This document shows, in pieces, positions 36,691-48,955 of a DNA stretch of 64,000 bases (position 1 is the first letter of the stretch; each line of letters opens with the position of its first letter). The notes beneath the pieces are model-generated. The model had not been told where the DNA came from. It did no database searches and saw nothing but the letters and a program-made list of their open reading frames with translations. The DNA comes from Camelus bactrianus. Lineage: Eukaryota > Chordata > Mammalia > Artiodactyla > Camelidae. The stretch lies in the NCBI RefSeq assembly GCF_048773025.1, contig NC_133546.1:82155816-82219815 (forward strand), read 5' to 3'. Position numbers and translations under genes: made by a program.

Positions 36691-37327
36691 GTGAGTCTCT
36701 TTTTCCCATTTCCATGGGGAATGATATGTGTTGAATATTTTATATAATGTGCTTTCTAGTATTTTTGTTTGATTCTATAAAGGATTCTGATTTTACAGAA
36801 ATTTATACTCCATGAAGAAATCTGTATACTTTATAATTATCTCACTTTGGGGGATTTACAAATTCCTTCCCCAAATTGCAACTTTTTTCAATGATATCGG
36901 TGACTCCAACTTATCTGAAAACATCCTCCACTTAGAATATAATCACTCTCTTCGTGTAAAAACAGAATACTGCATGTTTTCAAAGGAGGTCCTATACAAT
37001 AATTGTTCTTCACAAGGAGAATTCAAAAGATATTTTGAAAATTTAGAGTGGTCCAAAAATAAATATTAGCCCATAAATCACTGAAAATACATTCAAAGCC
37101 TCAGAATTAGGAATAAATTAAACATGGTACACTTTGCCTCATCTGTCTATCTATGTAATCTATATTGCTTTCAATTTTTAAAATGAGAAACTGTATTTTC
37201 CAGGTAGCCCCTAGTATGTTAGATAGAAGTAGATATTAACTTTTTTAGTCCTGTGGCCTGGAAAACCATAAAAATGAAGAGTCAGTAGGAAAATGAAGGT
37301 GATAATAGTAGAAGGAGGTAGGGGTGC

Positions 37328-37362
37328 GTGTGTGTGTTTGTGTGTGTGCATGTGTATATGAC
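37328..37362 (+). repeat. (TG)n simple repeat in a GBP intron
   Basis: An imperfect GTGT tract about 70 to 110 bases upstream of exon 37443. Confidence 0.8.
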
Positions 37363-39015
37363 CCTAGAAGCATAGTCTCAGAATCCTGGAGCCATTGACT
37401 GATAACTTGATATTTAGCCCCTAAATTTCCTGGCTTCTTCAGGGCTGAGGACTCTGGTTGTGACCTACCTGGATACTATCAATAGTGGAGCAGTACCTCG
37501 CTTGGAGAACGCAGTAACAACTCTGGCCCAGCTGGAGAACTCAGCTGCCATTCAGAAGGCAGACAACAACTACAGCGAGCAGATGGCCCAGCGAGTGAGC
37601 TTCCCCACAGACATGCTGCAGGAGCTGCTGTAGGCGCATGCTGCCTGTGAGAGGGAAGCCCCTGCAGTCTTCATGGAGCACTCCTTCAAGGAAGACAAGC
37701 AGGAGTTCCAGAGGAACCTTGTGGTAATCTGTCTTAGTATTTACTTTATGTCGCCTCCCTTTGAAGAATGAAGCCTAGAAGTGTTGTTACCGGTCCCATG
37801 GCTCATCTCTCACTCAAGGATAAAGTAGTCCATGTTCTCATGAGGGACAGAGTTTCAAAGGACTACATTTCCTTCTTTTTTGACTGCCAGAACTCAGGCA
37901 GTTTATCTGGAACTCCCTTTGACCTTCAATGAAAAATCAGTATAGATATCCTCTTGAAATAAATACTTCTGTGGATTCCAAGCCTGTCCAGAACACCCAA
38001 GACATTCTTTAGCTGGCTTCTTTTTCTGTGAACACACTCCTATGGCTGGGAACCAAAATTTCTCTTTTCAGATCCACATCTCAGGCCACTTTCAGCTTAG
38101 GTTGCTCCTTGTTGTATCTATCATTGAAGACAGAATCACTGAATGTGGCAGCTTCAAGGAACCAGAGAGATTAGGTAATGCAACTCCAACAGCTCAGATG
38201 AAATACCCAAAGGAGGTTAGGGAACTTCCCCAGGGTCTTCCAGAGTTTTCAGAGCTGTGAATAAATCAAATCTTGTGACTGCTGTTTTATTACATGTCCT
38301 CCAACAGAATACTTTTCTCATAAGGAACACAGTTAGTCCAATTCTTCTACCAGATCCTTTGGAAATTTACTTCCTCTGTTCCTTGCTTCTGGTGACAGCC
38401 CTCTATCTTTCTTCCCTCTAGGAAATCATAAAGAATAAGAAAGATGATTTCTTGATGCAGAATGAAGAGACATCAATCAAATATTGCCAGACTAAACTTG
38501 ATCAGCTTTCAAAGACTCTAATAAAAATATCTCAGCAGGAACTTTCTCTGTTCCTGGAGGTCATGAACTCTACAGGAAAGCAAAGGAAATTATTGAAAAG
38601 GAATATTACCAAGTGCCCATGAAAGGAGTGAAGGTGAGGAATAAGGGAAACATGGGGAACCTACAGAATACTCAAAGGAGTCTCCTGAAAATCTGAGAGT
38701 GCAGCTCCATGCATGCATAAAGAGAGTGTATGGGGCCATTCAAACAGCTGTGGCTTTTAAGGTTCACTGCATGCTATTTATTCCTGAAGAGAGTACAAAT
38801 GTCAACTCCCAACCATGAGTACAGATTTCTTAAATCCACAAGAGACAGAACAGAAATTATTCATTTTTTTTTACTCAACAACATATTTGACGAGTTGAGC
38901 ACTGATAATTTACAAGTCAGTCTTTGTACACAAGGATGATCACAAGTGAGACAGGAAGTCAACTACATAGGCAAGCTATAACACTCAGGAAAGAGCTACT
39001 TAGGTGTTAGAAACA

Positions 39016-39074
<59 letters not shown>

Positions 39075-39104
39075 TAATAATAATAATAATAAACAATAAT
39101 AATG
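39016..39104 (+). repeat. (AAT)n microsatellite in a GBP intron
   Basis: About 28 AAT units with two interruptions. Likely length-polymorphic. Confidence 0.93.
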
Positions 39105-39310
39105 CAACTAATATATATTGAACTGTTGTTTCCTATAGCCAAAATGTTAAGCTCTTTCCCTAGACTCTTTAACTTAATCTTTCAAATAGCATTAAGAAGC
39201 ATCTACATTATCAACATTTTAAAGATCTCAACTGAGAAGCATAGGCAGGTTAAAATAAGTTGTCTAAATTTATAACCAGCTAGTGGCAGAGGAGAACATC
39301 AGCACAATTT
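39105..39310 (-). mobile_element. MIR SINE in a GBP intron
   Basis: Reverse-complement MIR layout: 'tattgaactgttg', 'atgttaagctctttccctagactctttaacttaatc', 'cagctagtggcagag'. Diverged. Confidence 0.6.
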
Positions 39311-39329
39311 AGAGGCACTATTTCACACT

Positions 39330-39525
39330 GGGAAAGCAGATTTGTAAAAGCACCAGAGATTTGGGGTTTGTAGAACTGAACATGATTCTGATAGGCTGGA
39401 TTGTAGAGTGGGGAGAAGGAAGTAGCACTGGGCAAGAGACTGGAGAGAGACAGGTCACTCTAAGGAGCTTGGACTCATTGTAAGGAACCACTGTGGAACT
39501 TTAAACTTGAAGCAAAAGTTACATG
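39330..39525. mobile_element. L2-like fragment in a GBP intron
   Basis: 'ctgataggctggattgtagag', 'gacaggtcactctaaggagcttggactcattgtaaggaacc' and 'ttacatggac' follow an ancient L2-type block. Approximate. Confidence 0.4.
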
Positions 39526-41430
39526 GACTTAGTTGTCTTTGCATCACTAATTTCCCTATTGGAAATCTAATTTCTGTGCTTCTCCTTGGTTCCTCAGGCA
39601 AATGAGTTCCTCCAGAGGTTTCTGCAGTCCCAGAAGACACTAGAGAAATCCTGCAGGCAGATAAAGCCCTCACTGATGGGGAGAAGCCCAAAGCAGGTAC
39701 AGGGTTGGGCTGGGCTCACAGTGGGATGTGTATGTTCTTGCAGTGCCCTCTGACAGGTGTGAGAGCAAAACATTTCCAATACCGGAGCTTCCTTCCTTTC
39801 TGTGGAACAACCTTGCTGCATCTGGAAACAGCAAAGGGAACTGTGGTTGGACGCCAGACAGGCAGAGCCTTTTCTCACATTCTGAAGTGTGTTCTCAATG
39901 GTGTGGACATGGGGTTTTGGGGGAGGACTTCAGAGATTTCCTACCTCTCTCTTTAATTTGGTTTGGCCTCTGAGCTCAGGAGGGTGGAGGTCAATCCTTG
40001 CCTATTTTTTCCCTCTCTAATACCTTCCTGGGGCAGAAGAGTGTACCTGGAAGGAGACAGCTGAGAAGGAACAGGAGCTGCTGAAACAGAAACTGCAGGA
40101 GCAGCAGCAGCAGGTGGAGGCTCAGAAGAGAAGTCTCCAGAAACACATAGTTCAGATGATGGAGAAGATGGTGAGAGAAAGAGAAAACCTTCTGAGAGAG
40201 CCAAACAAGATATTGGAGCATCAGCTGAAGGTGAATCAGGCTGTGGCAGTAGTAGAGCTTGATAGCTTTGCCCAGGTACCCCAGGAAGGGATGGGTGAAG
40301 GTTACAGCATGGTCATGCAGAGATCAGAAGTGCATCTACTGCTTGTGATTTATTAAAACCCTGAAGCCTTTGAATCCTTCCAAAACCTGTAAATTTGGCT
40401 CTGTAAGTAGACTTTGGAGAGTTCAGGATGAGTATTCCCCCCTCTACTCCAAGCCCTCAGAGAATATAAATAGGGTTGAATAGCCATTTAGAGAATTTTA
40501 AAATGATCTCACAGGGCTTGATTGAACAGATATTCCAATTATTTGTGTTTAATATGAACAACAACTAGTACGCTCTACCAAAGTCACTACTTTTAACAGG
40601 AGACCTGCTCAGCCAAAGGCCCTGAGGTAGATCTGTTCTGACATAAAACTACCAGAAATGTCCAGACTTAAAAACACATAGAAATGATAGATTTTACACT
40701 TGCTGCATTGCCTCCAGGTGTGGACAGATCCCCAAGCTATCATGTGGCTTGGAGGTATTTCTCTCATTGTTCATCTGAACATGATTTATAAGAGATTTCT
40801 ATAATTTAGGGGCCATGTGTTTATAACAGATTTCTATAATATGGGTGACAGTGTCATCCTGAGTGGGACTGAGAATTAGTGCAGTCAGACCAAGGCTACC
40901 TCTCATTTGCATTTTTTGACTGGAAAATATTACATTTGTCCTCATGCCAGGCTTAGCCTCCTGGCAAAACCCTAAGGTATATGAATATTATTAAGGCTGT
41001 AAACTACACTTCTTCTTAATATTTCGGTCCAAACCAGGAAATATTCCTTGTTACAAGAGTCTCCTTTCATGATTAAGAGAGAACAATTTTAGGAATAAAG
41101 CAAAGATATTCTGACAAAGTTTCAAAGTTTGACAAAATGTAATCCTTGAAAAAATGGGGGATTTAAAAAGTTTTACTTCCTTCCTCATTTTTTTTTTTTT
41201 AGGTCCAAGAAGATCTGTGTACTGAAGGATTTAGAAAGAAATGTGAGGAGATGAGTACAGAGATAAATCATTTGGGAGAGAGAATTGTTGATACTAAAAA
41301 TGATGATAGTTCCTTGCTTGCACAAGCCTTGGACAACCTTGGCAAAAGAATCGCTTCGTTATTGCCTGCCCCAGGTAACATTCTTGGTAATGTTATGAAA
41401 GTAGTGAGCTCACTATTTAAAAAGAAGTAG

Positions 41431-42614
41431 CTCTCCTTGTAAAGAAATCAGATATATAATATAATATACATGTATGTTCTCTGGCCTATTTCTGATATGC
41501 ATGCATTTCACTTTCATCCAGCAATGCTTTAAATATAAAAAGTGATTTCTAGAGAATACTGATGCCTGGCCCATATTAGATAGAATAAATGCATGGACAC
41601 TTTGATATAGTGTGTTCAGTTTTAGAAAATATATATGTGTGCAAAAGAATATATATGTGTATGTACATATATACAAGAGTTTCACTGAGGCTTCACTTCT
41701 AATGGCAAAAGATTGGAAACCACTTAATGCTCAATTATGTAATTTGGTAATATATATTTTGCATGTATTTATACTAGAATTCTATGTTGCTAGTAAATAG
41801 ATAGTGGAGCTCTATTTGTATAAATATAGAACAATCTGGAAGATAGAATGTAGAGTGAAAAAATGAGGCACAAAACAGTTTGTATAATGTGTTCACCGTA
41901 AAAATAAAAAAGGCAATTCTTTTGGGCACTCATACACATGTATGTATAGTACATTTCTGGAAGATTCATTAGAAATTGGTATCATTGGTTCTTCCTGGAG
42001 AAGACAGCTTGGCATCAGGGATGGAAAGGACACATGCTTTTCATTATATACTCTATATTTTCAATTTTGCAAAGTTAGCTTGTGTTATTTCTCGAATAAC
42101 AAAGAAAACAAACTACAATACTAATAATTAAAATAGTAAATGGAATGTGAATAAATGGAATTGCTCATTGCTTCCAGAAATGACATTAGCCTGCTTAATG
42201 AGGGGTATAAGACTAAGATCAGAATACTAGAAAATAAAGTTTGCATCCTAATCTTGTTTTTGCTTTGGCCTTGGTTTTTAATCCCTTATATTTGCTTCAA
42301 AAATAAGGTATGAACTTTCCTGTTACCCCTTGAAATCTCAACAACAGTAAACTTACTTCATAGGTTTCAATTACACTTTTACAGTGTTTAGAAACAAATT
42401 ACTAAACACTAAGAATATTCACAGGTGAGAGGAATTCCCATCTTCCTTAAGTTCAGTGGTGGCTTCTCTGCTGTAGGCAAGTACAGAAGGGGTGATGCAC
42501 CACTGCAGAAATGGATGCCTTGATAGTAATGGGGAATGAAAAACCCAGACACACAGAGGCCAGGTGTTGGCATTTAAACATCAGAATTCAAGTACATACA
42601 ATAAGAGTAATGAG
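41431..42614. other. 3' flank of the GBP pseudogene
   Basis: AATAAA sites at 41584-41589 and 42233-42238 are candidate ancestral poly(A) signals; the second follows a 0.8-kb 3'-UTR-like stretch. Otherwise AT-rich with no gene. Confidence 0.4.
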
Positions 42615-43018
42615 CATCGTGGTTTGTCTTAGCTCAGGCTGCTATAACAAATTACCATAGACTGTGTGGCATACAAAACAAACATTTATTTCTCCCAGTT
42701 CTGGAGGCTGTAAGTCCAAAAGCACTGTGCCAGCACTGTTATTTTCTTGGTAAGGGTCCTCTTACAGCTTTACAGATGACAAGGTTCTTACTGTGTCCTA
42801 GCATGTTGAAGAGAGAGAGACAAAGAGAGAGAGAGAGACAGAGAGAATGAATCTCATGATTCTTTGTTATACAGGCACTAATTAGATTCATGAAGGCCCC
42901 ACACTCATTATCTAATCCCTCCCAAACCCCATTTCCAAGCACATTGGGACATTGGTATTTGGGGTTTCCTCAAATGTATTTTGAAGAACACATTCAAACA
43001 TTCAGTCTATAATTTGGT
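42612..43018 (-). mobile_element. MaLR (ERVL-type) solo LTR, MST/MLT1-like
   Basis: The plus strand reads 'aggctgctataacaaattaccatagac', 'catttatttctcccagttctggaggctg', 'tgaaggccccacactcat' and 'cattcaaacattcagtctat', the reverse complement of a MaLR LTR with its AATAAA region. It is an old eutherian fossil without adjacent internal sequence. A (GA)n tract at 42807-42843 has expanded within it. Confidence 0.75.
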
Positions 43019-44099
43019 TGGAGTGGCAGCCAGCAGACCTGACCAGAGGAAATTCTGAAGATGGCAAATAAAACAAGGTGTCTGTAGAGAAAAAAATAAT
43101 GGGGAGGAAACCATTGGAATCAAGGATATTTATAGGAAGCTGAGAGGTAACATTGATAAAAGGTTATAATCCATAGCCTTGGTCTAAACCAATTTCAGAT
43201 GATGGAACTATCACCTGGAGGGGAGGGCAGGATCCCAGGAGAGAGGACCTTGCAACTCTGGGATGAGGATAAATGATAATGATTTTCACAGTGCCTCACG
43301 TAGGGGACCTCTGGAAATTTACTTGGATCCATATGCTGGGAAATGAGAATGCCCAAACACTTCAAGGACTGTCAGAATCAGGATCCAAGCTAGGAGTGAT
43401 GCTCAGATCCTGAAAAGACATCACAGTCTCCCTGTTAGAGGTACATGACATCCTGGTATGAACACAGTCTTGGCCCAGGTGCAAATAACTTGGTCTAGTA
43501 TTTGTTTTCAAATAAAAGTATAGTTCGTCTGAAGACAGACACCATTTTATATATATATATATATATGTATTTTATTTACATCTTCATAGTGTATGTTTAG
43601 GCACAGAGGGTACTTAGTAAGAAACTTCTGTAAAAACAAAATGCTGACACATGTGTGATTGTTTTCAATTGCCAGAATTCCATGATCACACCAAACCTCT
43701 GAGATAATAGATTGTTTGGATTTTAGATATTAGATTAAGGTCTCTAATTTGACTTAAGGACCAGAGGAGCAGAAGAAACTCTTTCGGTACTGTTTCCCCC
43801 TCTGTGACCTTATTCACCACAGTCTCAGTATCTCTGCGAGGATGTTAACTCATCTCCACTGGAGAATTTAAATGACTCCGTCTAGTCGTGGCTTCAAGTG
43901 TTCAGAAGGAAGAATGAATGGCTTTGCCTTTTAAAGAAGAAACCATATAGTAATGAATATGTGACCAATGTATCATGGGGTTTAATGGAAAAGTAAACAA
44001 TTCTACAGAAATATCTGTATATCTGTTCCCACTGAGAGCTTGACTTAAGCAGATGTTCTAATCCCTTGGACTAGACACACCCTGCATTGAAGAGCAAAG
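43019..44099. other. Intergenic DNA
   Basis: A (TA)n tract at 43549-43568. No gene recognised. Confidence 0.45.
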
Positions 44100-44400
44100 A
44101 GAAGCCTTGTCTTTTTTAGATTCGACATACAAGTGATATCACACTGTACTTGTCTTTCTCTGACCTATCTCACTTAGCATAATGTGCTCAAGGTCCATTG
44201 ATGTTGCAAATGGCAGGATATCCTCCTTCCTTGTGACTGAATAATATTCCCTTGTGTATATGTATATGTGCCACATCTTTTGTATCCATTCATGTGTTGG
44301 CATGTAGGTTGCTTTCATTTCTTGGCTACTGTGGTTAATGCTGCAATAAACTTGAGTGCAGATATCTCTTTGAAATACTGTTTCTATTTTCTTTCAATAA
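44100..44400 (-). mobile_element. L1 ORF2 3' region fragment
   Basis: 'gattcgacatacaagtgatatcac', 'ctcacttagcataatgtgctcaagg', 'gtatccattcatgtgttgg' and 'ggctactgtggttaatgctgc' on the plus strand are the reverse complement of L1 sequence just upstream of the 3' UTR. Confidence 0.8.
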
Positions 44401-44662
44401 AAAATAATAAAACTGACAATGGTCACTTAGAAAAATAAAAAGGCTTTAAAAAGTAGTTAACAATTTTTTCACACATCTATTCTAATCCTCATTAAGGAAT
44501 GCTTGGTTCTAATTATTTACATTGTTTGTTAAATTCTTATGTCCTCCCTGCCATTGTTCTAGATTATGTAAAGAGAGAAAAGCAAAGATCTTGTTCTCAT
44601 GCAGCTTACACTGTGTATGGGCCTTACATAATGTTATTTAGGCAGAAATAAATATTGTAATT

Positions 44663-44768
44663 GTATACATGTATATATATATATATGTGTGTGTATATAG
44701 ATGTGTGTGTGTATATAGATATGTGTATGTGTATGTATGTGTATGTGTGTGTGTATATATATAAATAT
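44663..44768 (+). repeat. TA/TG-rich simple repeat
   Basis: Alternating TATATA, TGTGTG and TATAGATGTG units over about 105 bases. Confidence 0.85.
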
Positions 44769-45479
44769 TATATGTGTAGTGATCAAGAATCTACGTTGCA
44801 ACCAAATAGTCATTTTTTAAGTTTGGTTTCAACTTAGTGCATCTTGCCTGGAGATATAATTGTGTATTATAGAGTCCTAAGGACCAAATATGGTAACTTT
44901 AAAGTAAGGTAAAATCTAGAGTGCATGGTGATTGAAACAATGAATAAATAGATTAATGTTTGGATGTATGAATAAGTGTGACATTTGTTTATTATTTCAA
45001 AGGGTAATAAATATCCCTCTTATTACCTATAGGCCAAAAAGTAAAGGCTTTGGTTTAGAATTTTGTGTTTTTTGATCTCTATTCCTTTATCACCTGTACA
45101 AATTATTATGTTTAAACAAACTAAAGTGGATTCTGTTTCTATGACTGTACTAGGACTGATATGACAACTCTGGAATATTCTTCCTTGTGTCTCTTTTTCC
45201 ATGGAAGTGTGGTTGTGCCACTCAACAGTGTTATTTGGATGGAATTCCTTTTATTTCAGATAATGTGATCTTATTCCTTAACCACTGTTCTGTGGACAGT
45301 GGTCCCAGGCTGCATTGAATATGGTGCTCACTCTTAGCCCATGAAACAGTCCCTGGTAAAACATGAGTAATGAATTCCTCCCCTGATATATTTGGTCTAA
45401 GGCCCCAATCTCTCTCTGCCCCTGCTGACTGTCCATTAATATAGAAAATGCAGATAATCAAGTTCTATTTCCCTCCCAC
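44769..45479. other. Intergenic DNA
   Basis: No gene or repeat recognised. Confidence 0.4.
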
Positions 45480-45904
45480 TTAAAGTACCTAATTATTTTA
45501 TTTTGATGAAATATGCAAAACTATTTACTATTTTAACTACTTAAAGTGTACAATATAGTGGAATTAAGTATATTCACATAGATGTTACAATCATCATCAC
45601 TATCTACCTCCAACCCATTGCATCATGCTCAGCTGAAACTCTGTATCCAATAAACAAGTCTCCATTTCCCTCTCCCCAAGCTCCTGGTAAGTGTGAGTAA
45701 ACTTTCTGTTTCTATGAATTTAACTACCATGGATACCTCATAAAAATGACATCATATAGTATTTTTCTTTTTGTGACTGTCTTATTTCAGTTAGCATAAT
45801 GTCCTCAGGTTTATTTAGACTGTAACATGTGTTAGAATATCCTTCTTTTTAAGGCTGAATAACATTCAATGGTAAGAATGTACTACACTCTATTTTATTT
45901 TTTT
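45480..45904 (-). mobile_element. Old L1M 3' UTR and ORF2 end, outer element of a nest
   Basis: 'taaagtgtacaatatagtgg', 'gttacaatcatcatcac', 'ctgaaactctgtatccaat' and 'gctgaataacattcaatgg' are the L1MA/B 3' signature in reverse complement. It is interrupted at about 45904 by a younger L1 and resumes at about 46746. Confidence 0.82.
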
Positions 45905-46306
45905 AATTTTTAATTATTATAGAACTTTCCCATTTCCACTTAATTTGCAGTTATTACAAAATACTGGCTATGTTCCCTTTGTTGTGCAGTACATCTTTGT
46001 AGCCTGTCTTATACTCAGTAGTGTGTTACTCCCACTCCTCCCACTCCTCCATACCTTTATTGCCTGCCCCACTTCCCACTGGTAACCACTGGTTTGTTCT
46101 CTATATCTGTGAGCCTGCTTCTTTTTTTGTTGTTGTTTTTGTTATATTCAATAGTTTGTTGTATTTTATACATTCTACATATAAGTGATATCATATAGTA
46201 TTTGTCTTTCTCTGTCTGACTTATTTCACTTAGCATAATGCCATCCAAGTCCATCCATGTTGCTGTTAATGGCAAAATTTCATTTTTTATGGCTGAGTAG
46301 TATTCC

Positions 46307-46345
<39 letters not shown>

Positions 46346-46745
46346 TATACAATAAATATCTATACATACTATATCTATCTATATCTATCTATCTCTGTGT
46401 GTGTGTATATCATATCTTCTTTATCCATTCACGTGTTCATGGACACTTAGGTTGCTTCCATACCTTGGCAATTGTACATAATGATGCTATGAACATTGAC
46501 ATGCATGTATCTTTTCAAATTAGTGTTTTTGGTTTTGGTTTTGGTTTTGCTTTTATATACCCAGTGGTGGAATCTGGGTCATATAGTAATTATATTTTGA
46601 GATTTTTGGAGAAATCTCCATACTATTTTCCACAGTGGCTGCATGAATTTACTTTTCCACCAAGAGCCCACCAAGGGTTTCTTCTCCCACATCATTGCCA
46701 ATATATGTTGCTTGTGTTCTTTTGATGACAGCCATTCTGACCAGC
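45905..46745 (-). mobile_element. Younger L1 (3' UTR and ORF2 end) nested in L1M
   Basis: Poly(T)-rich start, then 'acccttgttgtgcagtac'-type 3' UTR, EYYSAIKN-encoding region (frame 46057-46308, minus) and ORF2 sequence up to 'gatgacagccattctgac'. The flanks (TACTACACTCTATTTT and TACACTACAATTTATT) look like a diverged target duplication. A (TG)n repeat has expanded in the middle at 46308-46343, followed by TATC units. Confidence 0.8.
46308..46343 (+). repeat. (TG)n microsatellite inside the nested L1
   Basis: About 18 TG units. The 137-codon frame at 46312-46725 starts in this tract and is antisense to L1; it is not a gene. Confidence 0.95.
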
Positions 46746-48600
46746 AAATACACTACAATTTATTTACCCATTCATATGTTAGTGGATGACTAGATTGTTT
46801 CCATTTTTTTGTATTGTTTTGAATAATGCTATTATAAACATTGGTGTACAACTATATATTTGAGTTCTTACTTTCAGTTCTTTTGAGATATATAACTAGA
46901 AGTTGAACTGTTGAATCAAATGGTAATTTTACGTTTAATTTTCTGAGGAATAGTTATACTGTTTCCTACATTAGCTGTTCAATTTGTTCCTACCAATGAT
47001 GTACAGGATTCTCAATTTCTCTACATCCTTACCAAAATTTGTTTTCTGTTTCTAAAGAAATGTCAACCATATTAATGTGTGTGAAATGTATCTCATTTCC
47101 TTAATGAATAATGATGATGAGCACATTTTCAGGTACTTATTGGCCATTTATCTTTGTTATTTGGGGAAGGTGTCTTCAAGTCCTTGACTATTTTTGAAAT
47201 GAGCTCTTTGTTTTTGTTTTTGTTGTTGCTGAGTTAAAGGGTTCTTTATATATTCTGTATATTAATTTCTTATCAAATGTATGATTTGTAAACATTTTCT
47301 CCCATCCTGTGAGTTACCCTTTATTCTTTTGATATTGTCCTTTGATATGCACAAAAGTTTTAAATTTTTGTAAAAACCAATTTATCTATTTTTTCATTTG
47401 TTGTCTACAAACACCTTTGGTGTATATCCAAGAAATCACTGCCAAACCCAATAGAATGAAGAGTTTCCCCTATGTTTTCTTCTAAGAGATTTTGTTTAGC
47501 TTTTACATTTAGATCTTTGTTCTATTTTGAGTAAATTTTTGAATATGGAGGAAGGTAAGGTTATAACTTAATCCTTTTGCATGTGAATATCGAATTTCCT
47601 CAGTATCACTTGTTGAAAATATTGTGCTTTTCCCACTGAATGGTCTTGACACCTTTACCAAATCATTTGACCACATATGAGAAGATTTATTTACTGTATT
47701 CGTCTATATGTCTATTTGGATTACAATAGTTTGTACTAAGTTTTGAAATCAGGAAGTATGATATCTCCCACTTTGTTCTTCTGTTTCAAGATTTTTTATT
47801 TGTTTATTTGGGATCTCTTGAAATTCCCTATGAATTTTAGAACTTTTTATTTTCTGGAAAAAATATTGGAATGTTGATAAGAATTGCATGAGATCTGTAG
47901 AATCTGTTGAGTAGTACTGACAGCTTAACAATATTAAAACTTCCCACCTATGAACATGGATGTCTATTTCTTTATGTCTTATTTAATGTCTTTTGGCAAT
48001 GTTTTCAGTATGCAAATCTTTCTTCTTCTAGGCTAAATTTATTTTTAATTAATCACTTTGATCCTATTTTAAATGGGATTGCTTTCTTAATTTTTTGAAT
48101 TGTCATGTTAGTGTATAGAAATGCAACTGATTTTTAATTGTTGATTTTGTATCCTCCAAATTTGCTGAATTCGTTTATTTTTTCTATTTTTTGGTGAAAT
48201 CTTTCATATTTGTATATTTAATATCTTGTCGTGTGTTGAGAGAATTTATTTCTTCATTTCCAATTTTAAATCTCTTTATTTCTTTCCCTTGTTTTATTAC
48301 ACTGGCTAGTACCTCTAATACTATGTTAAATAGAGGAGGGAAAAATGGGCATTACTGTCTTTTTTGTTATCTTAGGGGAGAAGATTTCAGTCTTTCATCA
48401 TTGAGTAGGATGTAGCTGTGGATTTTTCATGCATGGTTTTTATCATGTTGAGGAAGTTTTCTTCTATTCCTAATTTTTTAGTATTTTTTTAACAGAAAAA
48501 TTATTAAATTTGATCAAAGGATTTTTGTGAATCAATTGGATGACCATTTTTTTTCTTTGCTCTCTTAATGTGGTATATTATATTGATTGACTTTTCTATT
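46746..48600 (-). mobile_element. Old L1M ORF2 (reverse transcriptase region), continued
   Basis: Ordered ORF2 blocks in reverse complement, from 'ttatttacccattcatatgtt' through the 'ctagaagttgaactgttgaatc', 'ccttatcaaatgtatgatttg', 'tgttgaaaatattgtgctttt' and 'ggcattactgtc' regions to 'gatgaccattttttttctttgctctctt'. No frame survives. Confidence 0.82.
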
Positions 48601-48607
48601 TGGAATC

Positions 48608-48955
48608 TACAGGATGTAATCAACATTTATAGAATACCAAAAACATCAGAATACATATTTTCCTCAAGCTAACATAAAACATTCACCAAGATAGACCTCA
48701 TTATGTATCATTAAACACACCTTAAAAATTGAAAGGAACAGAAATGTTATAATGTATGTCTCAGACTAGAGTGAAATTAAACTAGAAATCAACAATGGAA
48801 AGATAGCTGGAAAGTCCTAAAATACCTGGATAGTAAACAACACACTTCTACATTATACATAGGTCAAATAAGTCTCAAGAGGGATTTTAAAATGTATTCA
48901 ATGAAATAAAAATAAAAATACAACTCATCAAAATTTGCAAAATGCAGTGAAAGTT
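48608..48955 (+). mobile_element. L1M ORF2 endonuclease segment, opposite strand to the preceding L1M
   Basis: 'cagaatacatattttcctcaagc', 'cattcaccaagatagacc', 'attaaactagaaatcaaca' and 'aacaacacacttctaca' are ORF2 N-terminal half on the plus strand. It abuts the minus-strand ORF2 body and may be the inverted 5' end of the same insertion. Confidence 0.7.

Larger units (their letters stand above)
31274..41430 (+). pseudogene. Guanylate-binding protein (GBP4/6/7-like), non-processed pseudogene with ten coding exons
   Basis: Family role: GBPs are interferon-induced dynamin-like GTPases that coat pathogen-containing vacuoles. Coding exons seen: 31274-31460, 32253-32383, 34609-34718, 34920-35114, 36445-36690, 37443-37723, 38422-38633, 39598-39696, 40037-40230 and 41203-41430. 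All internal introns begin GT and end AG, and phases agree with GBP genes. The introns show it is not a retrocopy. It is dead as a full-length protein. In-frame stops are TAG 32360-32362 (at the Glu of the DTEG motif), TGA 32378-32380, TAG 34672-34674, TAG 36540-36542 and TAG 37631-37633. Short deletions shift the frame in exons at 34920 (2 nt), 38422 (1 nt) and 39598 (net about 4 nt). The last two exons are open. The C-terminus, ...SSLFKKK, lacks a CaaX box, as in GBP4/6/7. A paralogue origin in the GBP cluster is likely; the exact paralogue is not settled. Confidence 0.95.
37443..41430 (+). pseudogene. GBP pseudogene, helical-domain exons and C-terminus
   Basis: Exon 37443-37723 encodes TYLDTINSGAVPRLENAV and LENSAAIQKADNNYSEQMAQ, both hallmark GBP helical-domain stretches, with one stop after LQELL. 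Exon 38422-38633 gives DDFLMQNEETSIKYC and, after a one-base loss, a PGGHELYRKAKE-type stretch. Exon 39598-39696 matches ANE-LQ-FLQSQ. Exon 40037-40230 (EKEQELLKQKLQEQQQQVEA, RERENLLREPNKILEHQLK) and exon 41203-41430 (VQEDLCTEGFRKKCEEM to LFKKK-stop) are open. The last acceptor has an unusually long T12 tract. Confidence 0.93.

Noticed and set aside
46312-46725. 137-codon open frame starting with a Val/Cys repeat
   Set aside because: It starts in a (TG)n microsatellite and runs antisense through L1 ORF2.
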